64,000 bases of DNA from Rivularia sp. MS3 (GCA_019192545.1 JAHCMI010000002.1:186001-250000); one strand, 5' to 3'. Counted from the first letter of the stretch, positions 17,161-26,420 are shown. A program made the numbers and translations. Notes: generated by a model not told the origin, from the sequence alone.

Positions 17161-17262
17161 TCAGTTATCAGTGAACAGTTAATAAATATCTCTTTCTCTC
17201 TTTCTCTCTTTCTTCTCTTCCTCTGCGTCCTCCGCGTCCTCTGCGGTTTTTAAAAACCGATA
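17161..17262. repeat. STRR, CT-rich tract and family C repeat
   Basis: A STRR segment (CAGTTATCAGTGAACAGTTA) is followed by about 30 bases of TCTTTCTC repeats, then family C units CCTCTGCGTCCTCCGCG and CCTCTGCGG. It is non-coding DNA between convergent genes. Confidence 0.75.
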
Positions 17263-17387
17263 TTTATAGTTATAAACAAATTAATTTAAGGGTGCATTGT
17301 TCTTAATTAAAATATTCCTGAATAAGTAAACAATATAAAATAAGACGCTGAAGATAAATTGAAAAATAGCCGCGATTAACACAGAGA

Positions 17388-18293
17388 TTAAAAAAAGTTA
17401 TCGCGCTCTCTATCGGGATGAATAATCTCTTTCTTTAAAACACCGTTGATATATCTTCTCTCCATTTTTACAGCTAAACACTTAGGTTGATATTCCACAA
17501 AAAATTCCTCCCATTTTTCATAATCATTAAACCAGTTTTCTGTACATATACATTGATAAAATCCTTCGATATTATAATTCCATGTCATACGATTAAATAT
17601 TTTCCCTTGAAAATATCTATTTAATTCTATAGTATTGCCTTTGCTATCTAAAATCCTACTTTCTAAAAGAATATCGCTATCGGGATGATATGAATTTACA
17701 ATTTTAGAACCATCTGAATTTTCAATTGTTTCATCTCTAGATTTAAAAATAGAACTAGATTCCGGTTCATATTTTTGTAAAATATCTATGACAGCAACTT
17801 CATTTTCTTCAATAAATCTTGATTCACCTACATAATAAGCACCCGTTTCATAACACTCTGTCATATACAGCATCATATTTGTTAGATTTCTATAAGATAT
17901 ATCAATTCCGTGATATGTATGTAAAATAGGAGAATTTTCTGTCTTCTCTTCAGCACCAACCGCTGAAAAAAATTCTCCCTCAAATTCAAACAAGGGAAAC
18001 CAACCAAAAGGAAGCGATAAACCCCAAGCTTCTTCCATAATTTGTGACTCTTCTATTGCTTCTTCTAAAGGAAAAAATCTGAAAGCTTGAAAAAAACAAT
18101 TTCCATCATCAATCATTCCATTTCTCCACTGATAAAGCTCGTAAACTTCCTGAGTTAATCGAAATGGTAAATCTTTAACTTTTTCGTCTATTTCTTCAAC
18201 AGTCAATCCTGGTTGTAACGATTCAACTGTAGAAGTTTTGTTGTGTTGAAACCAATTTAAAATTCTATTTAGAGCATTTGTTAATTCGGACAT
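17388..18293 (-). CDS. SMI1/KNR4-like protein (possible immunity protein)
   Basis: A 301-residue protein whose first ~170 residues carry the SMI1/KNR4 fold: PGLTVEEIDEKVKDLP, EVYELYQWRNG and WFPLFEFEG. In polymorphic toxin systems this superfamily supplies immunity proteins, and it has also been linked to cell-wall regulation in fungi. Residues ~190-301 are a second region containing DSKGNTIELNRYFQG and MTWNYNIEG, probably a repeat-type beta domain. The ATG at 18293 (MSELTNALNRIL) is chosen because the paralogues at 29714-30283 and 30943-32199 begin the same way. No toxin gene is adjacent. It is a diverged member of the same local family. Confidence 0.75.
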   Translation of the reverse strand: MSELTNALNRILNWFQHNKTSTVESLQPGLTVEEIDEKVKDLPFRLTQEVYELYQWRNGMIDDGNCFFQAFRFFPLEEAIEESQIMEEAWGLSLPFGWFPLFEFEGEFFSAVGAEEKTENSPILHTYHGIDISYRNLTNMMLYMTECYETGAYYVGESRFIEENEVAVIDILQKYEPESSSIFKSRDETIENSDGSKIVNSYHPDSDILLESRILDSKGNTIELNRYFQGKIFNRMTWNYNIEGFYQCICTENWFNDYEKWEEFFVEYQPKCLAVKMERRYINGVLKKEIIHPDRERDNFF

Positions 18294-18378
18294 TATTAAA
18301 TTACTTGGTGATATTAACAACCATTTATATAATAAGCTGAATTCATATATTAGTACACATGTTTTGATAACATTATAA

Positions 18379-18411
18379 AATTACGAATTACGAACTACGA
18401 ATTACGAATTA
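18379..18411. repeat. Heptameric STRR
   Basis: Five tandem units of type ACGAATT / ACGAACT between the SMI1 gene and the MerR-type gene. Confidence 0.75.
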
Positions 18412-18421
18412 AATCTACCCC

Positions 18422-18452
18422 TTGCTCATAACGTTACGTCAGGTTCTAGGAT
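18422..18452 (+). promoter_or_regulatory. Candidate MerR-type promoter with 19-base spacer
   Basis: A possible -35 TTGCTC (18422-18427) and -10 TAGGAT (18447-18452) are separated by 19 bases, the unusual spacing typical of MerR-activated promoters. The spacer contains the AACGTT core within CATAACGTTACGTCAGG, a weak dyad. It stands about 45 bases upstream of the MerR-like gene, consistent with autoregulation. Both hexamers are imperfect, so this is a moderate call. Confidence 0.4.
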
Positions 18453-18497
18453 GAATTCATCAACCGTAGTTCTCTGGTCAAACAAGCGTAGGTGATG

Positions 18498-19685
18498 ATG
18501 TCTAAAGCGATGAAAATTGGTGAATTAGCGAAGCAAACAGGACTTTCAATCCGGACTTTACATTATTACGACGAGATTGGATTGCTTTGTCCTTCCGATA
18601 GAAATGACATTGGACACCGATTATATAGCGATAGGGATATTATCCGGTTACAACAGATTCTATCCCTCAGACAGTTGGGTTTTGCTTTGAAGGAGATTCG
18701 TGAATGTCTGGAGAATCCGGATTTTTCCCTTTCTCAAGTCATCAATTTACATCGAGACAGAATAAGAGAGCAAATCGCTTTATCTCATACTTTACTCGAA
18801 CGTTTGAATGGAGTCGCTAGAGAATTAGAAACAACTAAATCGGTTGTGGTTGAAAACTTGATTCAAGTTATGGAGACAATTACGATGACAGAGCAATATT
18901 TTACACCTGAACAGCAGGAAGTTATTGAAGCAAGATTTCCTGATGTGGAACCGGAATGGCAAGAATTGATAACTAAAGCGCAAGTTGAGATGAACAAGGG
19001 AAGTGATTTAAATAGTTCCTCAGTGCAGGAGCTAGCAAGGATTTGGCAGTGGAGTATGAAAAATCTTATTCGTGGCGATCGCACTCTCTACGAGTCTCTT
19101 GTAAAAACATATCAACAGCAGGGTGGAGAAGCAGCAAGTTGGGGTGCAATGAATACAGCAACTTTTGAATATATACTGAAAGCTGTTTCGTTTTTATCAA
19201 TTTCAGAAGAGGTAAATATAGTTATATCGAATGAAAATTTTACCTCTGATGCTTTGCAAGTAATTAATTTAGGATTAAATGCTGTTAGGGAGTTAAATTA
19301 TGATTTTTATGGTACGGAAGGATTGCTTTTGGGATTTTTAGCGGAAGATATTGGTGTTATGACAACAGTTTTAAAAGCTGCTGGGGTAGATTTTGAAACT
19401 GTCCGAAATCTGGTTGTCAAATTATTAGGTAGACATACTCTTGGAGAAATACCCCTTCCTGATAAAATTCCTTTTGCTCCGAGAATGAAAAGAGTTTTTG
19501 AATTAGCTCGTAATGAAGCAAATAATTCAAAAGAAGAGCGGATGAATTCGGTACATTTGCTATTAGGAATATTAGAAGAAGCTAAAAGAGGAGGAGGGGT
19601 AGCAACTTACATTCTTAAAGAGAGGTTAGGAATAAGTTTAGTTGATTTAGAGCAGCAGGTAAGATTAGCAATTTCTGAATCGTGA
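18498..19685 (+). CDS. MerR family regulator fused to a Clp N-terminal (ClpN) repeat domain
   Basis: About 395 residues. Positions ~5-75 are a MerR winged helix (MKIGELAKQTGLSIRTLHYYDEIGLL), followed by the dimerisation coiled coil. The middle (~125-215) resembles the helical TipAS-type effector module (EQYFTPEQQEVIEARFPDVE). The last ~150 residues contain two Clp N repeats: LNAVRELNYDFYGTEGLLLG and, after PFAPRMKRVFELARNEA, SVHLLLGILEEAKRGG, each with the ClpC/ClpA helix pattern. In ClpC these repeats bind substrates, adaptors or phosphoarginine. Their presence on a transcription factor suggests control by protein-quality or peptide signals. The start ATG 18498 is chosen near AGGTG; 18495 and 18510 are alternatives. 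Confidence 0.85.
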   Translation: MSKAMKIGELAKQTGLSIRTLHYYDEIGLLCPSDRNDIGHRLYSDRDIIRLQQILSLRQLGFALKEIRECLENPDFSLSQVINLHRDRIREQIALSHTLLERLNGVARELETTKSVVVENLIQVMETITMTEQYFTPEQQEVIEARFPDVEPEWQELITKAQVEMNKGSDLNSSSVQELARIWQWSMKNLIRGDRTLYESLVKTYQQQGGEAASWGAMNTATFEYILKAVSFLSISEEVNIVISNENFTSDALQVINLGLNAVRELNYDFYGTEGLLLGFLAEDIGVMTTVLKAAGVDFETVRNLVVKLLGRHTLGEIPLPDKIPFAPRMKRVFELARNEANNSKEERMNSVHLLLGILEEAKRGGGVATYILKERLGISLVDLEQQVRLAISES

Positions 19686-19705
19686 TTTCGTATTTATTTT
19701 TATCT

Positions 19706-19755
19706 TTCCCTCTTCTTGATAAGGAGAGGGATGTCCGGAGGACAGGGTGAGGTTG
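19706..19755. repeat. Family A repeat
   Basis: CCCTCTTCTTGATAAGGAGAGGG hairpin followed by ATGTCCGGAGGACAGGGTGAGGTT, the reverse orientation of the copy at 15566. Confidence 0.8.
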
Positions 19756-19801
19756 GATTTTATGTCTAATTGAATTACAAATAAAATATTAAATAAAAAA
19801 A

Positions 19802-20296
19802 ATGAACCAAAAACCAAATCTACACTTTTTCTGTGGGAAAATGGCTAGCGGTAAATCAACTTTAGCAAAATCCTTAGCTGAAGAGAATAATGCAATTTTG
19901 ATATCTGAAGATGTTTGGTTGTCACAGCTTTATTCAGAAGAGATTAATGATTTTGATGACTATATTAAATATTCTCGTCGATTAAAATCAATTTTGACTC
20001 CACATATCCAAGAAATTCTTTCACAAGGTATATCAATCGTGCTTGATTTTGCTGGAAATACTCCTTCACAACGTAATTGGTTTCGGTTAATATTTGAATC
20101 AATGGAAGTTAATCATATACTTCATTACATCATTGCATCCGACAACCTTTGTAAACAGCAATTAAAAATCAGAAGTCAGGATAAATCAGAAGGTTCAGCA
20201 TTTACTACGGAAGAAGAATTTACAGCAATCACAAAATATTTTCAACCTCCCACACCGGAAGAGAAATTTAATATTAAGACTTATCAGAAGGATTGA
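19802..20296 (+). CDS. P-loop kinase-like ATP-binding protein
   Basis: A 164-residue protein with a Walker A motif near its N-terminus (CGKMASGKSTLAKSLAEE, Lys at about residue 18) and a Walker B-like strand SIVLDFAGNT. The pattern (small, single P-loop, conserved Ser-Glu-Asp in ISEDVWLSQLY, later basic helix KIRSQDKSEG) matches the 'AAA family ATPase' kinases related to chloramphenicol phosphotransferase and zeta-toxin-like kinases. It presumably phosphorylates a small molecule or nucleotide; the substrate is unknown. It stands alone on the + strand, 50 bases upstream of a GNAT gene that may be co-transcribed. Confidence 0.78.
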   Translation: MNQKPNLHFFCGKMASGKSTLAKSLAEENNAILISEDVWLSQLYSEEINDFDDYIKYSRRLKSILTPHIQEILSQGISIVLDFAGNTPSQRNWFRLIFESMEVNHILHYIIASDNLCKQQLKIRSQDKSEGSAFTTEEEFTAITKYFQPPTPEEKFNIKTYQKD

Positions 20297-20345
20297 AATT
20301 TACGTTTAGTATTGTTCAATTCCAACAATCATCGAAATTGATATT

Positions 20346-20828
20346 ATGACTACTACCACAGCAATAATTCGACCAGCTAAACCCGATGATACCGATACGA
20401 TAATGAATTTGGCCTTATCTATTGGTATGTTTAAAGGGGAGGAGCTTGAAGAACTTGGTGCTATGCTATGTGGTTATTTTGAAGGTAGTCTTGGTGAAGG
20501 TCATTCTTGGGTTGTTTGTGACGATAACGGAGTTGTCGGAGTAGGGTATTTTGCTCCGGAAGAGTTTGCTGATGGTGTTTTTAATCTATATTTTATTGCT
20601 GTTCATCCTAATTCTCAGGGTCAAGGATATGGTTCTACGATAATCAATCATATAGAGAAGACTTTAGCAGAGCAAGAGATACGTTTATTATTGGTAGAAA
20701 CTTCTGGTTTACCAAATTTCGAGATGACCCGGAAGTTTTATCGTAAACAGGGATATGAAGAAGAAGCGAGGATTCGAGATTATTATAAACCTGGTGACGA
20801 CAAGATTATTTTTAGAAAAGCACTGTAA
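20346..20828 (+). CDS. GNAT family N-acetyltransferase
   Basis: A 160-residue acetyltransferase. The acetyl-CoA-binding motif A is visible as YFIAVHPNSQGQGYGSTIINHIE (Q/RxxGxG/A type, near residue 95), followed by the beta bulge LLVETSGLPNFEMTRKFYRKQGYEE that defines motif B. The N-terminal part IRPAKPDDTDTIMNLAL is the standard first strand and helix. The acceptor substrate cannot be inferred. The gene is followed by a family A repeat that includes a hairpin and could terminate transcription. Confidence 0.88.
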   Translation: MTTTTAIIRPAKPDDTDTIMNLALSIGMFKGEELEELGAMLCGYFEGSLGEGHSWVVCDDNGVVGVGYFAPEEFADGVFNLYFIAVHPNSQGQGYGSTIINHIEKTLAEQEIRLLLVETSGLPNFEMTRKFYRKQGYEEEARIRDYYKPGDDKIIFRKAL

Positions 20829-20840
20829 TACAAATAAATT

Positions 20841-20904
20841 AACCTCACCCTCGTTCCCTCTCCTTAATAAGGAGAGGGATGTCCGACAGGACAGGGTGAG
20901 GTTT
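20841..20904. repeat. Family A repeat, full-length palindromic copy
   Basis: AACCTCACCCTCGTTCCCTC..., central hairpin CCCTCTCCTTAATAAGGAGAGGG, then ATGTCCGACAGGACAGGGTGAGGTT. The outer arms AACCTCACCCT and AGGGTGAGGTT are inverted repeats, so the whole 64-base element is a palindrome, located between convergent genes. Confidence 0.82.
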
Positions 20905-20930
20905 TGAACTTGTCATCAACGGGAGAGAAA

Positions 20931-21824
20931 CTACCCTTTCAAAGGTAAATAAATATCGATAATCATCTCGTGTTCGGGAAAGTCGGGGAAAGATTTGACT
21001 CGATGAAAAAATAAAGGGAAATCTCGCGGTTCTTTACCACTTGAAGGTAACCATTCTCTATATAAATAGCTCACAGTTTCTGCAATATTTTCATCAGTTC
21101 CAATGTGACGAAGCATAGCACAGCATCCCCTAGGAATTATTTTATCGATAACACCAAAATTGTTTTCTTTAACATTAGAATTTACAGCAACACAAATATC
21201 AAACCGATATTTTTCTGGTTCGGTTGTAGCTGGGTCATCGTAAACAAGATTGTAAATTACTCTAGAATTTGATGATATTTGATTTTGTTTGCTCCATTCA
21301 ATAAATTTTTGTACTGAATTTCCAATTAAATCCGGATTTCCTCGATGTTCAAACACAGCTACTTGACTTCCTGGGAAATCAACAATTTCTACTTGATATT
21401 TATCTTTATTTTGATTTGATTTCATTTGAAGAATCCTACTATTTTTTAGAAATTGATATTTATCGTTCCAAGACTTCCACTCTGGCTGATTTCGGAATTC
21501 TGAAGGTGTTTGTCCGATATTCTTCTTAAAAGCACGGGTAAACGATTCGTGATTTTCAAAACCACTAGAAATTGCAATATCAATGATTTTGATATCTTTA
21601 CGAAAAGCAAGTTGATAAGAAGCACGTTTAAGACGAACTAGCTTTATATATTTAAATAGACTAATTCTAAATAATCCTGTAAATTGCCGGTGGAAATGAT
21701 ATTTTGAAAAAGCCGCAACCTGACTTAATTTTTCAAGGTCAAGATTTTCGTCTAAATGAGTATCTATGTAGTCTAGTACTCGATAAAAAGCTTTTTGATA
21801 GCTGGTAATATTTTTCTGAATCAT
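20931..21824 (-). CDS. AraC-type regulator with GyrI-like effector domain
   Basis: A 297-residue transcription factor. The N-terminal ~105 residues contain the two AraC helix-turn-helix motifs (NLDLEKLSQVAAFSKYHFHRQF and DIKIIDIAISSGFENHESFTRAFKK). Residues ~140-297 form a GyrI-like (SOUL/BmrR-related) small-molecule-binding domain with IVDFPGSQVAVFEHRG and the C-terminal FPEHEMIIDIYLPL. The arrangement is like Rob and its relatives, which respond to hydrophobic ligands and control stress or efflux genes. The target is unknown; it is convergent with the GNAT gene and divergent from the AbrB/Doc pair. Confidence 0.88.
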   Translation of the reverse strand: MIQKNITSYQKAFYRVLDYIDTHLDENLDLEKLSQVAAFSKYHFHRQFTGLFRISLFKYIKLVRLKRASYQLAFRKDIKIIDIAISSGFENHESFTRAFKKNIGQTPSEFRNQPEWKSWNDKYQFLKNSRILQMKSNQNKDKYQVEIVDFPGSQVAVFEHRGNPDLIGNSVQKFIEWSKQNQISSNSRVIYNLVYDDPATTEPEKYRFDICVAVNSNVKENNFGVIDKIIPRGCCAMLRHIGTDENIAETVSYLYREWLPSSGKEPRDFPLFFHRVKSFPDFPEHEMIIDIYLPLKG

Positions 21825-21984
21825 TCAAAATATCATCTTTCTTCAATTACTACAGTTTAACGAGTAAATTTGATTGATACTTGACAGATATTGCTGTTTT
21901 AATTTTTTATTTAATAAATAGCTTTTAATTAGTTTGATAACTTTGTTGTATACTTTGTTAAAGTAATTAACATGAATTAAGCTC

Positions 21985-22206
21985 ATGAAATTAAAAGTTA
22001 CTAAAGTTGGTGATTCAACAGGAATAATATTACCCAAGGAACTTCTAGAAAAACTTCACATTAGTCAAGGTGATACGCTGTATATTACGGAAACACCAAG
22101 AGGATTTGAGCTTAGCGTTTATGATGAAGAATTTGTGAAACAGATGGATATTGCTGAATCGGTAATGCTTGAAGATAGTAATGTTTTACGAAAACTAGCA
22201 GAATGA
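21985..22206 (+). CDS. AbrB/MazE-type antitoxin
   Basis: A 73-residue protein with a swapped-hairpin AbrB DNA-binding fold at its N-terminus (KLKVTKVGDSTGIILPKELLEKLHISQGD) and a short acidic tail that presumably binds the toxin. It would repress its own promoter and neutralise the Doc-type protein encoded next. Its stop codon overlaps the toxin start codon. The region directly upstream (21900-21980) contains AT-rich sequence but no clear operator. Confidence 0.88.
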   Translation: MKLKVTKVGDSTGIILPKELLEKLHISQGDTLYITETPRGFELSVYDEEFVKQMDIAESVMLEDSNVLRKLAE

Positions 22207-22589
22207 TGGAACCTGTTTGGGTTAAAGAATCGGTAGTAATTGCTATTCACCGTCGTCAATTAGCAGAACATGGAGGTATTGAAGGAATTAGAGATGAAGG
22301 GTTATTAGAATCAGCATTATTTAGACCGCAGAATAAATTTTATTATGAAAATCCAAGTATCTTTGAATTAGCAGCAGCTTATGGATATGGAATTGTGAAA
22401 AATCATCCCTTTGTAGATGCTAATAAAAGAACTTCTTATATTGTAACGAGGATTTTTCTGATACTTAATGGTTATGATATTAAAGCTTCAGAAACTGAAA
22501 AGTATGATATATGGATTCGTCTTGCTAGTGGTCAAATAAATGAAGATGAATTAGCTGGTTGGATTAATGAGAAATCAGTAAACATTTGA
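22203..22589 (+). CDS. doc: Doc-type (death-on-curing, Fic fold) toxin
   Basis: A 128-residue protein with the Doc/Fic active-site motif HPFVDANKRTSYIV (near residue 72), including the His, the acidic residue and the NKR segment that hold ATP and the target. The first residues WVKESVVIAIHRRQLAEHGG and GLLESALFRP match the Doc subfamily exactly in layout. Doc of phage P1 phosphorylates EF-Tu. The antitoxin here is AbrB-like rather than Phd, a pairing also seen in other cyanobacteria. Start either 22203 or 22206, both overlapping the antitoxin stop. Confidence 0.9.
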   Translation: MMEPVWVKESVVIAIHRRQLAEHGGIEGIRDEGLLESALFRPQNKFYYENPSIFELAAAYGYGIVKNHPFVDANKRTSYIVTRIFLILNGYDIKASETEKYDIWIRLASGQINEDELAGWINEKSVNI

Positions 22590-22590
22590 T

Positions 22591-23142
22591 TCAAGCTTCG
22601 TTTTTATCAATAACGTAACATCCTGCTCTTTTTGGGTGGTCTTCAACTAACGAACCAGCTTTCACATTTCTTATTAACCATAGAATCAAGATATCTCCGC
22701 CTGCTGCTAATATGAAAGCTAAACCGAAAATAAAAATAAAAGTATTACCTGTTAAGATGCCTATAATAGCTGGTAAAAATCCTAATATAATTGCTGGCAT
22801 TACTGCTCCTAATCTATAAGCTTTAATTCCCATCGGTTCTTTACAATGTGCGTAAGGTGACATAGTTTTCCAATTAATACCATATCTAATAGCATTTGAT
22901 TTCTTATTACTGAAGAATTGCCAAGTTATTCCATGAATTAACTCATGAATTATAACTCCTATAAAAATTGCTAACATAAAAAGACTAAAATATTGTGGTT
23001 CTAAAGCAAATAGCTCGCTAAAATAATTTGGTGATTTCCATATATAGATATCTAATCCAATTAAAATGACAATAAATGGTAATGCTGCGAAAATAGCGTA
23101 AATATTAGCCTCTACCATTGACACCGAATAATCTTTCTTCAT
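22591..23142 (-). CDS. DUF3267 membrane protein with HExxH motif
   Basis: About 183 residues with four to five hydrophobic segments (about 20-40, 55-75, 110-130, 135-160). The first third contains HELIHGITW (HExxH, near residue 68) inside a membrane helix, typical of the DUF3267/M50-like putative zinc metalloproteases. A second candidate metal-binding Asp/Asn in TM3 is less clear. The ATG at 23142 (MKKDYSV) is preceded by GGGAGCGG, a good ribosome binding site, and is preferred over the longer frame starting at 23166. It starts directly behind the RND pump gene on the same strand and may be co-transcribed. Confidence 0.8.
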   Translation of the reverse strand: MKKDYSVSMVEANIYAIFAALPFIVILIGLDIYIWKSPNYFSELFALEPQYFSLFMLAIFIGVIIHELIHGITWQFFSNKKSNAIRYGINWKTMSPYAHCKEPMGIKAYRLGAVMPAIILGFLPAIIGILTGNTFIFIFGLAFILAAGGDILILWLIRNVKAGSLVEDHPKRAGCYVIDKNEA

Positions 23143-23169
23143 AAATCCGCTCCCTGTGATATTCACTAA

Positions 23170-26100
23170 TTAAACCTGTGAATCAATCACCATCTTAATC
23201 TTTGAAACTCCCTTCTTCCCCAACCTAGATATCAAATAATAAGCAGCAGGAACGAAATAAAGAGCGAGTAGTGTAGCACCAACTACACCACCAGCGATCG
23301 CTATTGCTAAAGGTGGCCAAAATTCTCCACCAGATAACAATAATGGTACAAATCCGATAGCGGTTGTTAGTGTTGTCGTTAGTACGTGACGGGTTGAATG
23401 TAATACTACTTTTTGAATTGCTTTAGGATTCCCGGTTTTTGCTATGGGATGATTGGAAATCGCGCTGAGTACTACTATCGAGTCGTTGACAGCTACACCG
23501 ATTAACCCTACTGTTCCGATAATGGGGTTGAAACCGAAGGGATAACCAAATAACCACACAGAAAATAAACCCAGCCCGAAAGATGCTACAGCAACTATTC
23601 CAATGACACCTGCTAGTTGAAATGAACCCAGAGAAAGTACTAATGTCGCTATCATCAGAATAATTAAAATTCCCACGGTGGAAATTAAACCACCTACAGC
23701 ATCGTTTCTTTGTTCTTGTTCTCCCCCAAATTCAAATCTATAATTAGGGGGTAATGATGATTTGAAATCTTCTAATTTGGTTTGAAATTTGCTTAATGTT
23801 TCTGCTGGTAATGTTCCAGCATTCAGGAAACCTTGAATTGTATTAACTCTTTGTCCGTTGTAGTGAGTAATTTGAGCGAGTTCTGGTTTTAATTCAATTT
23901 TACCCAGGGAAGATAAAGGAACATTATTAGAATTTGCGAGCAAATCTAAGGAAGTAATTTGAGATAAGTTTCCTCGTTGTTGATTTTTTAAACGAACTCT
24001 GACGGGTAGTTCTTCGTTACCTTCTAAAATTGAACCACCGACGGTTCCTTCTAAAGTATCATTTAATTGTTGAGCAATTTTTGTCCGATTTAATCCCGCT
24101 AAACGTGCTTGTTCTTCGTCTAGTTGAACTTCGATTTGTGGTTGAATTTCATCTAAACTCGCACGGGTATGGGTTACGTCTTTTATATTGACTAAAATTT
24201 GTCTAACTTGTTCTCCTAATGATTGTAGTTTTTCGATATTAGAACCATAAATCCGCATTTCGATAGGAGCAGCAAAGGGAGGCCCTTGTTCTAATTGTCT
24301 GACAACAATTCTCGCTGAGGGAAAGTTTTTATCTAGTTGGGTTTGTAATTTATTGGTTATAGTACTTGATGTCAGTGAATTTAACTGTACTAATGCTTGA
24401 GCGTAATTATTTTGCTGTTCTTTTCCACCAGTTAAGTTGTAATAAAAGGAAGGAATATTGCTACCTAGTAACCAGTGAACTTCTTCAAATTCTGGATTAT
24501 CGATAATATCTTTACGGATTTGTTTGATTAAGTTTTGGGTTTTTTCTAAGGATACAGAAGAGGTTAATTCAAATTCAATTTGTAATTGGTCTCTATCTGC
24601 TGCTGGAAAGAATTGTTGTCTGAGACTACCAGCTTGAATAAATCCGATGATTGGTATTAATAAAGCTAGGAAAATTGATAAAATTGGTTTTGCGACTGTA
24701 AATTTTACGGTACGTCTATATAATCGATTCAAAATCGGAATAAAAATACCTTTTTGTAGCCAGGATTGATTTTTATTTTTTTTCTCATTTTGATTTCTAT
24801 CTTTATTACTATTCCTATCCCGATGAAATTTAGCGCTGAAGGTAGGAATTATCGTTAAAGAAATGAATAGAGAACAGCAAACAGCGATAATCACAGTAAT
24901 TGCAATCGTTCCCACAAATTCCCCGGTACTTCCTGGTAATAATGCAATTGGTAGAAATGCTAAAACAGTTGTTAAAGTCGAACTTAATAATGGAATTGCT
25001 AAATTTTTAATACTATGATTTATCGCTGTTAATGGTTTAACCCCTTTTTTTAATTCATTTTGAACTTCATCCACCATCACAATCGCATTATCAATCAAAA
25101 TTCCTAAAGCAACAATTAAACCCGTAATCGACATTTGATGGAGAGGAATATTTAACCAATTCATCCAACCAAACACCATGAATACTGATAAAGGTAAAGC
25201 CGAACTTACTATCAAAGCACTCTTTAAACCCATCATAATTACAGTCACAACGAAAACTAAACCCGCTCCTAAAAGCAAATTTAAGATAAGACTATTTAAT
25301 CGTTCCGTTACATAATTACTTTGAGCAAAAATAATCGGTAAACCAATACTTTGAGGTAAATCCGATTTAAATTCAGCAATCTTTTTCTCAGCAACTTCCG
25401 ACCATAAATCAAGTCTTGTCCCCGACTGAACGTGAACCGCTACAACAACACCAGGATGACCATTTAATAAAGCAAGTTCCGCTGCTGGTTCTCTAATTCC
25501 CTTCCTAACAGTAGCGATATTTTGTAAAGGTACGAATTGACCTTGAGAACCAAAATTAATTGGAATTTGTCTAATTCTGGCTAAAGTTTCTAATTCTCCA
25601 GCTACTTTAATTAATAAATTATTATCATTATCTCGTAACTGTCCCGCTGAAACTTTAGAATCGCTCAAAGCAATTTGTTGTGATAAATCCCTTGCTGTCA
25701 AATTATAACTAGCCAAAGCTTCGGGATTAATTTCGACTATAATTTCCTCTTTCGGTTCGCCAAAAATTTCAACTTCCTCAGTCCCCGAAATCGCTTCTAA
25801 ACGCTCCTTAAAAACTTCCGCTTGGCGACGTAAAATTCCATAATTTGGTTTATCATCTTGCTTCCAAGTTAAACCCGTAATCAAAGCATAAGCCTTTACT
25901 TTTACAGCTGACAATTCCGGTTCAATTATATTATCTGGTAAATCGACCTTTGCTTCATCAACTTTATTTCTTATCCGCGTCCAAACCGAATCAACTTCCT
26001 GTTTTTTTACAGTATCTTGTAATTCAATTTGAATAATAGAACTACCAGTCCGAGAAGTAGATTCATAACTATCAATTTCCTCAACTTCCGTTAACTTATC

Positions 26101-26298
26101 TTCGATTTTCTCCGTAACCAAAGCTTCAACTCGTTCAGCATCAGCACCAGGAAAAAAAGTAGTAACAACAGCATTACGAGAAACTAATTCCGGGTCTTCT
26201 AATCTTGGTAAAGTAAAATAAGAAGAAATTCCCCAGACTGCGATTAAAACAATAGTTAGAATTAGTAAACGAGAATTTCGATAAAATAGAGTAAACAT
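23170..26298 (-). CDS. RND family efflux pump, inner-membrane permease
   Basis: About 1042 residues with the AcrB/HAE1-like layout: a first helix (LLILTIVLIAVWGISSYFTL), a large periplasmic porter loop (EDPELVSRNAVVTTFFPGA), helices 2-6 including the proton-relay Asp in GILIDNAIVMVDEV, a second large loop and helices 8-12 with GLIGVAVNDSIVVLSAI. It exports drugs or metabolites together with the adaptor encoded upstream; no outer-membrane TolC gene lies here. I start at ATG 26298 (MFTLFYRN), since the upstream in-frame codons come from STRR and family B repeats. The central linker is Asn/Lys-rich (NRDRNSNKDRN). Confidence 0.92.
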   Translation of the reverse strand: MFTLFYRNSRLLILTIVLIAVWGISSYFTLPRLEDPELVSRNAVVTTFFPGADAERVEALVTEKIEDKLTEVEEIDSYESTSRTGSSIIQIELQDTVKKQEVDSVWTRIRNKVDEAKVDLPDNIIEPELSAVKVKAYALITGLTWKQDDKPNYGILRRQAEVFKERLEAISGTEEVEIFGEPKEEIIVEINPEALASYNLTARDLSQQIALSDSKVSAGQLRDNDNNLLIKVAGELETLARIRQIPINFGSQGQFVPLQNIATVRKGIREPAAELALLNGHPGVVVAVHVQSGTRLDLWSEVAEKKIAEFKSDLPQSIGLPIIFAQSNYVTERLNSLILNLLLGAGLVFVVTVIMMGLKSALIVSSALPLSVFMVFGWMNWLNIPLHQMSITGLIVALGILIDNAIVMVDEVQNELKKGVKPLTAINHSIKNLAIPLLSSTLTTVLAFLPIALLPGSTGEFVGTIAITVIIAVCCSLFISLTIIPTFSAKFHRDRNSNKDRNQNEKKNKNQSWLQKGIFIPILNRLYRRTVKFTVAKPILSIFLALLIPIIGFIQAGSLRQQFFPAADRDQLQIEFELTSSVSLEKTQNLIKQIRKDIIDNPEFEEVHWLLGSNIPSFYYNLTGGKEQQNNYAQALVQLNSLTSSTITNKLQTQLDKNFPSARIVVRQLEQGPPFAAPIEMRIYGSNIEKLQSLGEQVRQILVNIKDVTHTRASLDEIQPQIEVQLDEEQARLAGLNRTKIAQQLNDTLEGTVGGSILEGNEELPVRVRLKNQQRGNLSQITSLDLLANSNNVPLSSLGKIELKPELAQITHYNGQRVNTIQGFLNAGTLPAETLSKFQTKLEDFKSSLPPNYRFEFGGEQEQRNDAVGGLISTVGILIILMIATLVLSLGSFQLAGVIGIVAVASFGLGLFSVWLFGYPFGFNPIIGTVGLIGVAVNDSIVVLSAISNHPIAKTGNPKAIQKVVLHSTRHVLTTTLTTAIGFVPLLLSGGEFWPPLAIAIAGGVVGATLLALYFVPAAYYLISRLGKKGVSKIKMVIDSQV

Positions 26299-26420
26299 AG
26301 AATTCGGTAATGGGTAATTGGTAATAGGTAATAGGTAATTGTTCTTGTAGGGTGCAGTAACGGTCATTATTCTTCATAAAACCTAACAAAATAATTTGGA
26401 CATACCGTCACGCACCAATC
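26299..26420. repeat. STRR plus family B repeat between pump genes
   Basis: GGTAATGGGTAATTGGTAATAGG heptamers (to 26345) are followed by a full family B copy (26346-26418) with ends TGTAGGGTGCAGTAACGG and CCGTCACGCACCA. The block lies between the adaptor and permease genes and reads in frame as an artificial N-terminal extension of the permease. Confidence 0.75.
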
